Of a stretch of DNA of 64,000 nucleotides, positions 21,801-33,000 are shown in pieces. The stretch's first letter is position 1, and each line of letters starts with the position of its first letter. The notes under the pieces were generated by a model that saw only the letters and a program-made list of their open reading frames with translations, ran no database searches and was not told where the DNA came from. Made by a program: the position numbers and the translations under genes. Source of the stretch: Mesodorylaimus sp. YZB2_4 (taxonomy: Eukaryota; Nematoda; Enoplea; Dorylaimida; Dorylaimidae); the NCBI GenBank assembly GCA_030248295.1, contig JASANH010000949.1, positions 42,727-106,726 on the forward strand. Reading direction: 5' to 3'.

Positions 21801-24800
21801 CTAGCAAGTAAACTCAAAAGACTTATGTGCATTTTTTGAAGTCTTGCCCGCTATTTTCAGCGTGGGTGGTAAAGAGACACACGATGGAAGCAAGGATTTG
21901 GCAAAGGTTTGGACTAAAAATTAGATCTTCATATTTTAGGCTCAATATATTAGATATTTCGCGTAATATTGTCTCCATCTTGGATTTTTAAAAATGATGA
22001 CGTAAGGATTACAAATACACACAGTGCTGCTTTGATGCCTGACGCTTGCCTGAGACTCGCAAAGATGTCATTGATCGACCTCGATCTCTCTCCCTTTCTA
22101 TTCTCAATGAGTAACACAATTCAATTACCAACATCACGGCGTTCCAGTTTTGTCTTTTTCCCTATCAAAGAAAACCCCAAACGTGCTCATTCGTGCATAG
22201 AACCTCGTTCAACACATAACACGTCTACGTTCTCATTGATTCAACGCGTATGAGCGCATAAGTAGAAAATATTTTAGGGTGTTTTTTATATTTCAGGCGC
22301 AAGTGTCGAATAAATTTTGCATGTCATGCTTTCAATTGATTGCCTCACAGATCGCAAAATTTTAATTAGTTGCTGCAAGTCGCCTATGGCAGTTATATAT
22401 ACGTCCCTCACTTCAAAAGTTGTGATCGTCAAGCTCAAGCAGAATAGCAGAATTTTTCAAGCAGAATAGAAAAGCAACCACTTATGGCCACTTTTCTTAC
22501 CAGAAAAAAACAATCAGAGCCAAAAATTAATTAAACTGTACAACCGAAAATTTCTGTCAATACAGTACTATACGCGCGCACACGCTTTAATTAAAGTGAG
22601 GGAATTATCATCTATATAATCGGTAATCGGTAAATCATTTCGTGTAAAATGTGTCCCTTCACCCTCGAGTACGCATAAGCGTTTGGTGATGTGGGAAAAC
22701 ATGAACATGAACATGAACATGAACATGATATAAAATTGTCTCAAGCGCAAATGACCAGCGCACCCAGGCGGCGGGAGAGAGTCGAACCCGACGTCTCTAG
22801 GCATGACACTGCGCCTGGAAAAGGCAAGTCTCGCGAGTATACCTGCCCTAGGAACATCAACCGAAGAGGTTGACGTCCCAGCCAGGGGAGCGTATCGATT
22901 ACTCCCATCAGCTAGGGATGCTGGTTACAGCAATGCGGCGAGAAATTCAAATTTATGAGATGGTCTATATTGCAGATGCGACATAGCACACTTGGTGTGG
23001 TATTTGCTCACCTGGTAATACTACCGAAACTTCAGTCGAAAATCCGTATTGACTTTCCAAAAGCTTTGGGAAGAACATAATAAAACCAGATATTAATAAG
23101 GCCTCGACGGACTGACGAATTGTGCCGCATATGAAGATTGGAGTTCGTAATATAATCTGCAAAAAACTCCCAGTAACTCTCTTTTTCTTCAACCTGGTTG
23201 TTGGCTTACCATGATTGAGTTATACATTTCTTTTATTGCTCCTACTGTTTCCTTAGGAGAAGGCAATGCTCTCGATTTTCCTTCTGGTTCATTTTTGCCT
23301 GCTCGTGAATGGCTGGCGGTCGCATGGGATTTGCCGACGTGTGATTTGGCTGAAATATGAGATTGATCACGCATCAATCGAACGCGGTCAAATAAAACTA
23401 CTCACAACTGGGCATTCTTTTTGGGAATCCACTGAAGGGTATGGTGATAATGACGATCGAGAGAGCTAATATAAGATAAGCCAGCCACCACGCCCCGATC
23501 CAGTTCGCATCGCCAGGTTTCACATTCAGTCTAAACATAATTCAACCCGTTGTGGGTGTTGTCAGTGTATCAAGTCCATCGGCTACTTTGATACGTCCAG
23601 ACGATCGAAGTCTTCGTGTAGTCTGAGGGTAAATCCCGCCAGAACCACTGCCACCGCGAGCGCCAAACCTTGCGCTGCCAGAAGGATTCCTAAAACGCAA
23701 TAACTGAAATATGTTGGCTCTTCAGTAGCGCGCCGGTGCGGTGTGAAGTGAAGCACGCCATTAGATAGAGCTTACATTTCATTAGCCTAGCATGTGGTGC
23801 TGAGCCGCTTACCTCAAAACTATATTTGTAAAATACCTGGAAATTTTCAAATTGACCACAAAGCTATGGGGCGTAAAAATCGACATCCAACCCATGCATA
23901 AGTCAGTCCTTGACTTTCCACAGCACTCAAAGATTATTATAAAGCCAACTTATCGCCAGACATCCTCTAGAAGAACATGAGAATCTTTTCCCTCAACTTT
24001 TTTCTAACTTGTACTGTACAGAACTGTATTCTTTTTTCTGTATTATCTGTCTCTGGTAAGTGCAGTAAATCATGATGTCATGTCATGCCATGTCGTACTT
24101 TATCCATAGCCGAGCACTACGCAGCGCACTCAAGGGTTAATGAACACATATTTGGCAATTCTTTTCTACCCAGGCGAAAGACGAACCCTCCCCCCGTAAG
24201 TGCGCGCCCACTGTGAGAGGCAGACGCCTTAACCCCGCTAAGCCACAGACGTGGGCAAGACTGTAATACTAACATGGAAATATAAGAGATATCTTACCTG
24301 TATAGAGCATCGAAGAGCTACGTTCAACATTCTCATCAACGTAAGATATACTCGTCGTTCCATGAGTGACTGAGCCGATAGATGCCAGCATACCCGCCAC
24401 ACATGATATATACCATGCAATATCGCTGTTTCTACTCGATGTTTCGCCAATCATGCATTCGATGTCCTGCTGGACTTGGCCACCTGCTCGCACATTGTAT
24501 TTAAGCCAGAAGCTATAAAAAGTGGCCGAGAAAATCACCTGGTTTACACATCGAATCGACGCTGGAAGTATTTGGCATTGGGTTATTATTGAAGGAATAA
24601 ACCTCAGTGCGAGGCGAGGCGTATCGACTCGTTATTCCCACCATGTGCGCGGTACTAAGGAAGAATGAGGCGGCCACAATCCATCTAACTTTGTTTCCTA
24701 AAAATGGAATCGCCGGAGTCAGAGGCCTGCCATTAGCCCACGCTGGAGGATACGAAAAGTCAATTGTATGAAACTAGCTGCTTTTAGAACCTTTGCCACT

Positions 24801-27800
24801 GAAAGAATAATGCAAAGGTACCCGTTGGCCGTACCTATGATTTTCGAACACCAGTAAATTGTTTCGCACTGTAGCATGACTGTTGGCCAAGGTGCATTAT
24901 TGGTGCACAGAGTAAATGCCAGCTAGGTAGGCCCCTGCTTCATATTCAGGAATGACATGGAGTCGTATCACAAGTCCTACAAGTCCTGCAAGTGAACCCA
25001 CACCCAACCAAATAAAAACCCTTTTTTTTGAAAAAATTGATTACAACCCAAAAACACCACTTTTTTTCAGTGAAGTATATTATCACTGTGACGCACATTT
25101 TTGCTAATATGCTGTCATTCTTTACTAAACAGCCTGATCGTGAGAGAAAGCGATCTTGGAATGGTGGCTTGCAGCGACTCGAATATTTTCCCTGAGAGAG
25201 AAATTGTGAGGATAATGGAAGAGTCTCCCCTGGCCTCCCGAGGGCTCTGGGTAGCACACTTTGACAGCGCACATACCTGAATGTTGTCCTTTCGATGAAT
25301 GCAGTTTTGAGCAGTTGATGAAGTCGTGTCCCACTAGCATCTTTCATCTACCTTTAAAAAGATCTCCAGGGATACCAGAAGCAGCTTGTCTTGCAGGTGA
25401 TAAACCGGCATGAGCTGATCTGACTGCACCTCCAAATTCGGTTTTTTGATCCCGTCCCGCACCCCAACCCCGCACCTTTTTGCCTCTCGCAGACATAATT
25501 TCTCACTAGTCCATGAATAAATTTGCAGGGAATACCTTTCTCAAGGCAAGAAATCACACTATTAAGCCCAGTCAAAAACGTAAGCCCACCCCTGCCGAAA
25601 AGCAAGAGGCTTCTTCATAGATTCCAGCTGACCAAGCCTTCAAATTTTTAAAAATCAGGACCTGACTAACCTTAATTCTGACTGCGAGTCGACAAGAGAT
25701 GGTCAGAGCTCAATATCATCATCTGACAGATGATTTCTCAGTCCTGTCCCGTCACAGTAAGACTGACACGTCGAATCAGACTAGCTTAGGGCACTGGGTA
25801 CGTTTAAAAAAAGTAGGATCTGTCGATACTAAACCAATGGACATCATATCGCAATGGCTCCAAAACGATGTTCCGATCAACCACATACTCATGCTGACGA
25901 ATAAGGCGCCCCAAGTGGAAAAGTGGTTTCTCGGGTTGGGTTTGGAAAAGGTCAACTCACACAACCAAAAACCACCCTGCCTATAAACCCGACCCAACCC
26001 AACGCAAAAACCCAAAAAATGGGGATTTGTGACCCAATATCGAACCTGGGATTATAATTAGCCTGACATTCTTCGAAGTTGCGCAGGATGAAAGTCTGGG
26101 AATGGAAGGCTTTATGCGTATTTATAGTGTACAGTCTTGCATTTCCACGCTGTCATTCTTGCAGAATTTGCTTTATGCGTACTAGCTGTTTTCTTCGGGA
26201 ATGTACACGCGGTCTATGAGTTAACGAGGAGTGCGTGTATATTCTCAAAGAAAACAGGTTATATATGCATAAAGCAAATTCTGCAAATCCTGGAGTTTAA
26301 CAGAGACGAAAAGGATTCTGTTGCTGCGTGAAGTCGGAACTAGCAAATTTGCAGTATTTTTTACCCGTTTGACCCAATCGTAAAAAAAATGACCCAACCC
26401 GACCCGATCCAGGGTCTAGTCGGGGTAAGGGTCTCGTAAAACCTATTCACTTGACCGACTGTAACGCATGATGCCTCACCTGCACAAACCTAGACCCCGG
26501 ATCGGGTCAGGTACCAATCTCGTGTTGAGTCGGGTAAAAATCAATGTTTGGGTCACTGTTTTTAAAGATCGGTCAAAAATACAGCAACCTTGCAAGTTTC
26601 TATTAGCAGTCCTTCTCATATCTTTTCAACTCCAGGATTTACAGAATTTACTCATGCGTGCATGTAAGATGTGACAATGACCAAAGTTTCTGAGTAATTT
26701 TTGCGTAAGGAAGGGTCCATATCTGAGTCTTGGCAACGCTGATGAAAGGGTGGGTAGCCATAGTCAGATTTTTAGCAGGTCGTAGGCGTAGTTACAATCG
26801 CATTGATTCCTAAATATCACAAACAAGCTCTTGGGTATAGCAGGCCAGAAAAGCCTGGTATTTAGTCTGCGTCCAAACACTAAATCTGCACCAATAGTAA
26901 GTGATCTCCTCGATCGCCATTCATGTAACCACTGCAAAACAGTTTCAAGTGTCTTCAAAAGTCATAGGCACCCTTACATTCCTCCATCAGTGGTGGAGGT
27001 TCTGACAAGGGGTAGTTTCCAGCACAACATGACTTTGTAAGTTGTGCTTTTTGTAAAGACTGGATGCATACTCTAAGCGCGGGTTTCGATATCGTTCAGG
27101 TATTCCTTTGTTGAAGCAGTAGCCTACCTCTGACTCCAAAGGTAATGCAAGGAGTCTTTATTATTAGGATTGGTTCAATGTTGCCAAAGACTAGCGGACA
27201 GACCCTAGTCGGTGTGAGATCTAATTACTGAGGTATCTTCCAATCACTTGACCACCATCGTAAGAAATATGCAGGAATGCTGCTTTGGAAGTATTTACCA
27301 AGAATTACCATTAAATAACAAAAGATGAAAATTCAGGTGCGCATAACAAGAGGTTCTCATCGAAATATTTTCTTAGATTCACCTTCACAGCAAAGTCACA
27401 AGGTTCTGAGGATTCATTCAAGGCTTTTATCGCGAGGATCGTAGCTATTTATAACAAATTCGGGTCAACCTGACCCGAAATTTCATGCCAGGAATTTTTG
27501 GGTCGGGTCCGGTCAGGTTGAACCCAACCTGATCTAATGTCTACAGGTATCTTTAAGCAAGCAGAATGTTCACACTGATTTGCTTTTTTATCTGATTTTT
27601 AATCTCAGACCTTCAATCAGAGCAGGCTATGTTTTCTGGCGCCTCTGAAGTTCAAGCTTATTATTCAGCCAAGCAACTTGAGTGATACCTCGCAGTTCGT
27701 TAGTCTGATATTGATATCGCGATTGTTTTTTCCGACTGGTATAAACCTTTTTGAGAGTATTGCTGAATGGTAAGCGCAGTTTTGTGGTAAAATGTAATTG

Positions 27801-28462
27801 CAGGTCAAGTAGGCACATGAACGAACTATGTTAGAAGCACATGGTGCGAGGCAACAACTACAAAGACATTCCCCCCTTTGAAACACTCACCTTTATCACT
27901 GAAGTATGAGGCAATTAACATGGCGAATAATGTGACTACGGTCCCAGGAATCTAAACGAGTTGCTACTGTAGCAGTTTTTCGCACATATACTATCCGACT
28001 TACAGTAGCAGTACCCATTTTAGAGGATGTCAGATGGAAACGTCGTTCAATAGTTTGGGTCATCACTGCTCCAAGGTTGACAGATGTCATCAGCAGCAAC
28101 AAACTTGACAGTGTAACCAGCCAGAAGGGGGTGTTCAGAAATTGCAAGCAGTCGGGTCGAAATCTAAAACATGGTCAATCATAAAATAAAGCCGACAATA
28201 CCCGTATTATAAAATTAGTCATAAGTCTTCCTGGGTTTGCTCTTCGGCTAGTGAGCAGCGTATGCTTATGTTGTCCGTATATAACAGCAAGGGGATTTCA
28301 GTTTTACCTTCCCCAACCATATCTTGAATAGAAATCTGCTTTTCTGGCAGTTTCCTCTGACATTTCATCATCGCTATCACTGTCTTTTAAACTCTTGTCG
28401 TGCTGATGATAAGTCAACAGAGCCACTCGATCGTCATCGTTATGAATCACATCTTCGTCCAT
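18885..28462 (-). CDS. OATP/SLCO-type organic anion transporter, copy 3
   Basis: Fifteen exons, same plan and phases as copies 2 and 4, encoding 709 residues: 28308-28462, 28004-28163, 27891-27951, 24539-24697, 24298-24483, 23587-23689, 23406-23530, 23210-23349, 23012-23156, 20325-20526, 20143-20269, 19903-20093, 19784-19848, 19540-19674, 18885-19060. The start is the ATG at 28,462 (MDEDVIHNDDDR). The OATP signature region reads DANWIGAWWLA. The Kazal exon differs from the other copies at one conserved place: DVVTYY instead of DGVTYY. Exons 4-8 resemble copy 4, whereas exons 10-12 are nearly identical to copy 2. The gene is long because introns 3 and 9 (about 3.2 and 2.5 kb) have taken in repeats. 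No stop or frameshift was found in the joined exons. Confidence 0.9.
20760..21640. other. Unclassified insertion in intron 9 of copy 3
   Basis: This stretch, absent from the matching introns of copies 2 and 4, has open frames of 70-92 codons on both strands but no recognisable domain. It may be a fragment of an unclassified repeat or processed transcript. Confidence 0.3.
21670..21800. repeat. Short tandem repeat, about 31 bp, CACTTCTTGTAAGT core
   Basis: About four imperfect units share CTTCTTGTAAGT or CTTCTTGTAATTA followed by a GCTCT-containing spacer. Each core looks like a 5' splice site on the plus strand, but the host gene runs on the minus strand. Confidence 0.55.
22608..22735 (+). 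repeat. SINE body with (CATGAA)n tail
   Basis: TGTGTCCCTTCACCCTCGAG, TACGCATAAGCGTTTGGTGA and a hexamer tail ACATGAACATGAACATGAAC match, in reverse, the SINE at 56,330-56,500. The tRNA-like head is mostly missing; only GGTAAATCATTTCG remains from the junction. Confidence 0.7.
22736..22935 (-). repeat. SINE-like repeat, family 2, tail-to-tail with the preceding SINE
   Basis: On the minus strand a B-box-like GGGTTCGACTCTCTCCCGCC is visible. The stretch shares CATCAACCGAAGAGGTTGAC, CAGGGGAG and TATCGATT with 59,450-59,620. Its tail side joins the same hexamer run as the SINE on its left, so the two elements meet tail to tail. Confidence 0.55.
24070..24262 (-). repeat. tRNA-derived SINE in intron 5 of copy 3
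   Basis: Reverse orientation relative to the copy at 9,735. From left: tail CATGTCATGCCATGTCGTAC, body with GCGCACTCAAGGG, then a head whose complement holds the B-box-like GGGTTCGTC and an A-box-like GGCTTAGCGGGGTTAAGG. It sits at the same intron position as the SINE in copy 4. Confidence 0.7.
25880..27540. repeat. GACCC/GGGTC-rich repeats in intron 3 of copy 3
   Basis: Several clusters of GACCC or GGGTC words lie at 25,930-26,040, 26,365-26,440, 26,495-26,570 and 27,465-27,535. The two central clusters are inverted relative to each other: GACCCAACCCGACCCGATCC on the left, GGATCGGGTCAGGT and GGGTCACTG on the right. They probably are remains of DNA transposons with subterminal repeat arrays. 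Confidence 0.45.
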
Positions 28463-28760
28463 TGTCAAACACTGGTAATATTACAGCTTCCCTTCTTCCC
28501 AATCGATATCGAGAAAGTACAGGTTTCGAGTTCAGTACAGAAAACACTTTGGATGTTCGATGCAACCTCCAGAACAAACTGACTGGCCCCAGTGAGGCTG
28601 AGAGTAAATGTGCGACGCACAGGAAGGCAGAACAGGTTTCTAAGTCGAGACGAAATGTAGTCCGTATTTGGAGTCCTGGAACTTGACTGCTTCACTACGC
28701 CTATGAAGGTCTTGTTACATGGGCAGACGTCGTATACAACGACGCTGAACACCACTTTGC
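28463..28760 (-). promoter_or_regulatory. Conserved upstream region of transporter copy 3
   Basis: Closely similar to the block upstream of copy 4 and recognisable upstream of copy 2. It starts with GTAATATTACAGCTTCCCT next to the ATG and continues with AAACACTTTGGATGTTCGAT and AACAAACTGACTGGCCCC. Candidate promoter and leader. Confidence 0.4.
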
Positions 28761-29889
28761 CAGCATTTACCTGCCGTTTAATAAAATCTATCCATTGTAC
28801 ATTTTTTCATAGCAGAATTTAAACTGAAAGTTTATACCCTGATTTGCTTGATTTGCAGGTTGATCTGTTCCTGTCTGGTGGTTCGAATGCGGTTGTCTAG
28901 CGTAATGAGAAAAGTTTCAAAATCAAGTAGTGCTGAGGCCATGTATTGCTGGATGTCGCTGATTGTGTTATTCGGCAGAAAGCGAATGTGAGATGAATAT
29001 TTGTGGTTTAAAAGGAGCTGTATATCTCACATTCATATCGCATTGTTAAAGTCTTTTTCCTTTTTTTTAAATTTTTGTGGGATGGGCCCCGTGCTGCCCC
29101 AGTTCCCCACGGGACTTCCAACCCGTTTTTGCTTATAACCGGCCAGCAGTCTCGATATGATAAGCGAGGCCGTGGGGTGACCAGCTCTCGCGGCAGCTTC
29201 CCTCTGTGTGTCACATCTAGGAGCACCTCCACACGAGGGCATTCTGTGCCAGCACCAGCGTCCCAGGATGATACTAGGCGAGAAGGGAGGGCCCCTCCGG
29301 ACTGGTGTTCGAGGACCAGTTTCTTGATTCTCTACTCGTTAGGCGTCCCCCACTTGACAGTACCGATCACAGCCAGGCTTGCAAGGCGAGCGACCGACTT
29401 ATTAAATGCTGTCGAAGACCGGTTCCCACTCTGAGAACAGGCTTACTAACGATAAGCCGGAACAGAACTGCGGCCTCCCGGTCAGGGTATCGGTAAATTC
29501 TTGAAAATTTTTTAAATAGGTTGTTTGAATTTCTCTCATACTTTCCAGCAAATTCTGGCGACTCTCGGCGCAGTCACGATATCAATCCGCTCAATTATCA
29601 GGCTATCCATAAATTTCCAAGTAGGGATTGTGATGGCCGATTAACTTGTTGTTCCATCCTCCCACAGAGTTGTTGGTTCTACGCAGTACATCCAGCATGG
29701 AGATGTGTAACACCTCCAAATTTGATGCGCAAATAAAGGAGAACATCTGATTTTCAACATCTTGGAAATAAGCGATAAAAGGTTGTGCCTCAATAGGGCT
29801 GTGCATCAGTGCTATCAGTAATGAGCAACTACTGTAATTCTGATTTAGAAAACATGAATATACCACAGCTCATATCCTCATCTTGGCTA
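28761..29889. other. Spacer between copies 3 and 4
   Basis: Contains a GC-richer stretch at about 29,075-29,480 with open frames on both strands but no recognised domain, perhaps an unclassified repeat. The segment 29,815-29,890 (CTACTGTAATTCTGATTTAG, CATATCCTCATC) matches sequence next to the intact peptide gene at 37,665-37,740 and belongs to the duplicated unit. Confidence 0.4.
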
Positions 29890-29970
29890 ACACTTGTTAT
29901 CACCATCATCACCAAACTGTCGTTTTCCTTAAATCTTCATGAAATGGCTGTAAAGACTTCTTGGACTGCC
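29890..29970 (-). pseudogene. Decayed copy C of the SLRPSLRL-amide peptide gene (shortest)
   Basis: It keeps TTATCACCATCATCACCAAA, CTGTCGTTTTCCT and CTTCTTGGACTGCCTGCG from the last coding part. On the minus strand it reads RQSKKSLQPF and then loses frame. Everything upstream of the SKK region is deleted up to a point also present at 18,768 (GATACTTGAGATATTGCAAG). It lies about 110 bp beyond the stop of transporter copy 4. Confidence 0.75.
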
Positions 29971-30081
29971 TGCGATACTTGAGATATTGCAAGGTCTTTC
30001 TTATAGAGTCTACTGTACCGTTTGCTAAAAACCCCTTAGTTGACCTCTTTATCGATTTAAATTTTCTGGCATAAAACCATT

Positions 30082-33000
30082 TCAAGGTTGCATAACATCC
30101 GTGTCACATGCAGTTTTTGACACACCAAAATACCACTGCTCAAATTTCTGCATCCTTATCACATACCACTTGGTTTCTGTTGGAGAAATGGGTGATGGCG
30201 GGGAGCTGCGGACGCCGAAGTATAAAGCAACCAGTTGAATAATCCTTAGAATTCCACCTGTAAGCACAAGTATTCGTGGAGACGCCAGAAATTCGATTTC
30301 ACGGGAAGCTGCTGTGTGCGCTGGTAAACACCCGAGCTTAACATTATAAGCTTGGGTGCTAGCTGCCTTTAGCAAAAACGAGCTACGGCAAAAAAACTTT
30401 AAGAAATTCCTTTTTACAAAAGACGTTTTCCAACGGCACTAGAAAAAGTATGTCTCCCACCCCACCCACAGAATCACGACGTGATGTAATATCGCAGGAA
30501 AAGTTTTTTTGAGGAATGGGCTCAAGCTTCTGTCCCACCCTCAGAGGCAAATAGCTCTCCGAATGGAATTCATCAGAAAAAAAATTTGAGCAAGAGGGGG
30601 CATCACTTACATAGTCCGCATAAGGAATAAGCGAGACCATAGGTATCGTACAAAAGGCAGGTTGCCTTTTCAGAACAGATTTCTTTCCACATTATGCAAT
30701 TAGCGTCAAAAATTCGACCGAATATTGGGGGCCCAGGCAACCAACCTGAAAAATGATTGCTCGATTTTGTCACTCCACAAGAACCTCCAATACCCATTCA
30801 AGAAATATCCCTGGGTCTGCCGCCGAATATATCAGCAACCAAAAATTGCACTTACCAAACAAATCACTAATAACTAGCTGCAATCCTAATGCCAGTGTTC
30901 GCAAATGGAATGGAACACCGCTGAAATAGTGAGCACGCATTATCCAAAGAATAGCCCAATCGAATCTTGCTTACACTAAATTTGACTGCGTGATCATATA
31001 TCCAGCAGAACTGCCCAGCAAGCAAGCCACGGCCATCATGACGCAGAACAGAAGAGGTCTCCACGGGCAGCTCGGGTCACATTTACCGAACGTGAGTGCT
31101 GGATGGACTTGACTTGACGCCTGCTCGACTTGATCTCGCAGGCAAGTGCAGTTGGAGACGGATGACTGCAATGACAGGCATGGCCAAGGCTGACTGTTAT
31201 TCTACAGTGCTTACCCTGCATCCGGCGAAACATGGCGAATAGTAGGTCACACCATCGGAGCTGCAGTACGGGTCGTATATGCCTTTCGAACATTGACAAT
31301 CCTCGTTGCATGCATGGGTGAGACTCGGTGGAGATGATATCCTAGTCGATCATATGTGAACTCGACTGTTACAGTACCTAAGTTTTTTAAATCTTACCTG
31401 TCGCCTTTGTAGTAAGGAGTACTGATGCCAGCTAATGGCAAAGTGGGACATGGATATAAATACGGAAAAGCAAAAATCAATCCAGAAAAAGTTGAAAAGT
31501 AAGCCAAGACATAAATTCCCCGTATTTGCAAATTGAATCGACTGGCGATCGTTCCACCCAGCAATGTGCCTGTTATACCAGGTAACAAGCCGACGGCACC
31601 TGCAACAGACACCAGTTTCTTTATACAGAAGCCCTATGTTCGATCAGTGCGGTGAAAATACACACGATGGAAGCGAGGATTAGGCATAGAATTGGACTAA
31701 AAATTGTCTTCATCTTTTTGGCTTAATATAGTAGATATCCCGGTAAAAGTAATATTGTCTCCATCTTTGGGTATTTAAAAACATGATGACAAAAATGAAA
31801 TGCCGACAGAGACAATACAGCTTTGAATCACACATGTATCATCATGTGTGTCCTATCCGTGTACCATTTGCTCACCTGGCAATACTGCCGACATTTCTGT
31901 GGAGAATCCATATTGACTTTCCAAAAACTTAGGAAAGAACATGATGAAACCAGACATTAATAATGCCTCGATAGACTGGCGAACGGTTCCGCATATAAAA
32001 ATCGGAGTCCGTAATATAATCTGCAAAAAACTCCCAGTAACTCTCTGTTTCTTCAACCTGGTTGTTGGCTTACCATGATTGAGTTATACATTTCTTTTAT
32101 TGCTCCTACTGTTTCCTTAGGAGAAGGCAATGCTCTCGATTTTCCTTCTGGTTCATTTTTGCCTGCTCGTGAATGGCTGGCGGTCGCATGGGATTTGCCG
32201 ACGTGTGATTTGGCTGAGATATGAGATTGATCACGCATCAATCGAGCGCGGTCAAATAAAACTCCTTACAAGTGGGCATCCGTTTTGGGAATCCACTGAA
32301 GGGTATGGTGATAACGACGATCGAGAGAGCCAATATAACATAGGCAAACCACCACGCCCCGATCCAGTTCGCATCGCCAGGTTTCACATTCAGTCTAAAC
32401 ATAATTCAACCCGTTGTGGGTGTTGTCAGTGTATCAAGTCCATCGGCTACTTTGATACGTCCAGACGATCGAAGTCTTCGTGTAGTCTGAGGGTAAATCC
32501 CGCCAGAACCACTGCCACCGCGAGCGCCAAACCTTGCGCTGCCAGAAGGATTCCTAAAACGATATAGCTTGGCAGACTATGAAATGAGTTTGCTCTTTAG
32601 TAGCGCGCCGGTGCGGTGTAAAGTGAAGCACACCATGAGATAGAGCGTCCATTTTCCATCCAATTTAAAGGCTACTTGGGGCGGCAAACACGGTGAAATT
32701 CACCACCGAGCTGTCACTCGATATCTGATGCGAAAGAATAAATCTGCGTGGTGGCATGCTCCCCGTGAACAGTCATGAGATCATCATGGATCTCTGTGTC
32801 AGCTTTCTCCTCTCATCAGATATCGAGTCGGATCGCTGCTCAGTTTCCAGGCTTCCAGGCCTTTCTCACGGCAAGCAACCTTTTTAAGAAAGCGACTGGC
32901 CAGTCACTTGGACAAGACTCATCTAAACCGCCATAGGGCCGTCAAAATGTACATCCAACCCAAAAGTGACTGACTTGACTTTACACACCACTCAGGCAAT

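Noticed and set aside
24539-24697. Possible one-base frameshift in exon 4 of transporter copy 3
   Set aside because: On recounting, the exon is 159 bases as in copies 2 and 4, so the first impression was a reading slip.
25880-27540. Telomere-like GGGTC repeats
   Set aside because: The words are irregular, occur in both orientations and form inverted pairs, which fits transposon ends better than telomere sequence.
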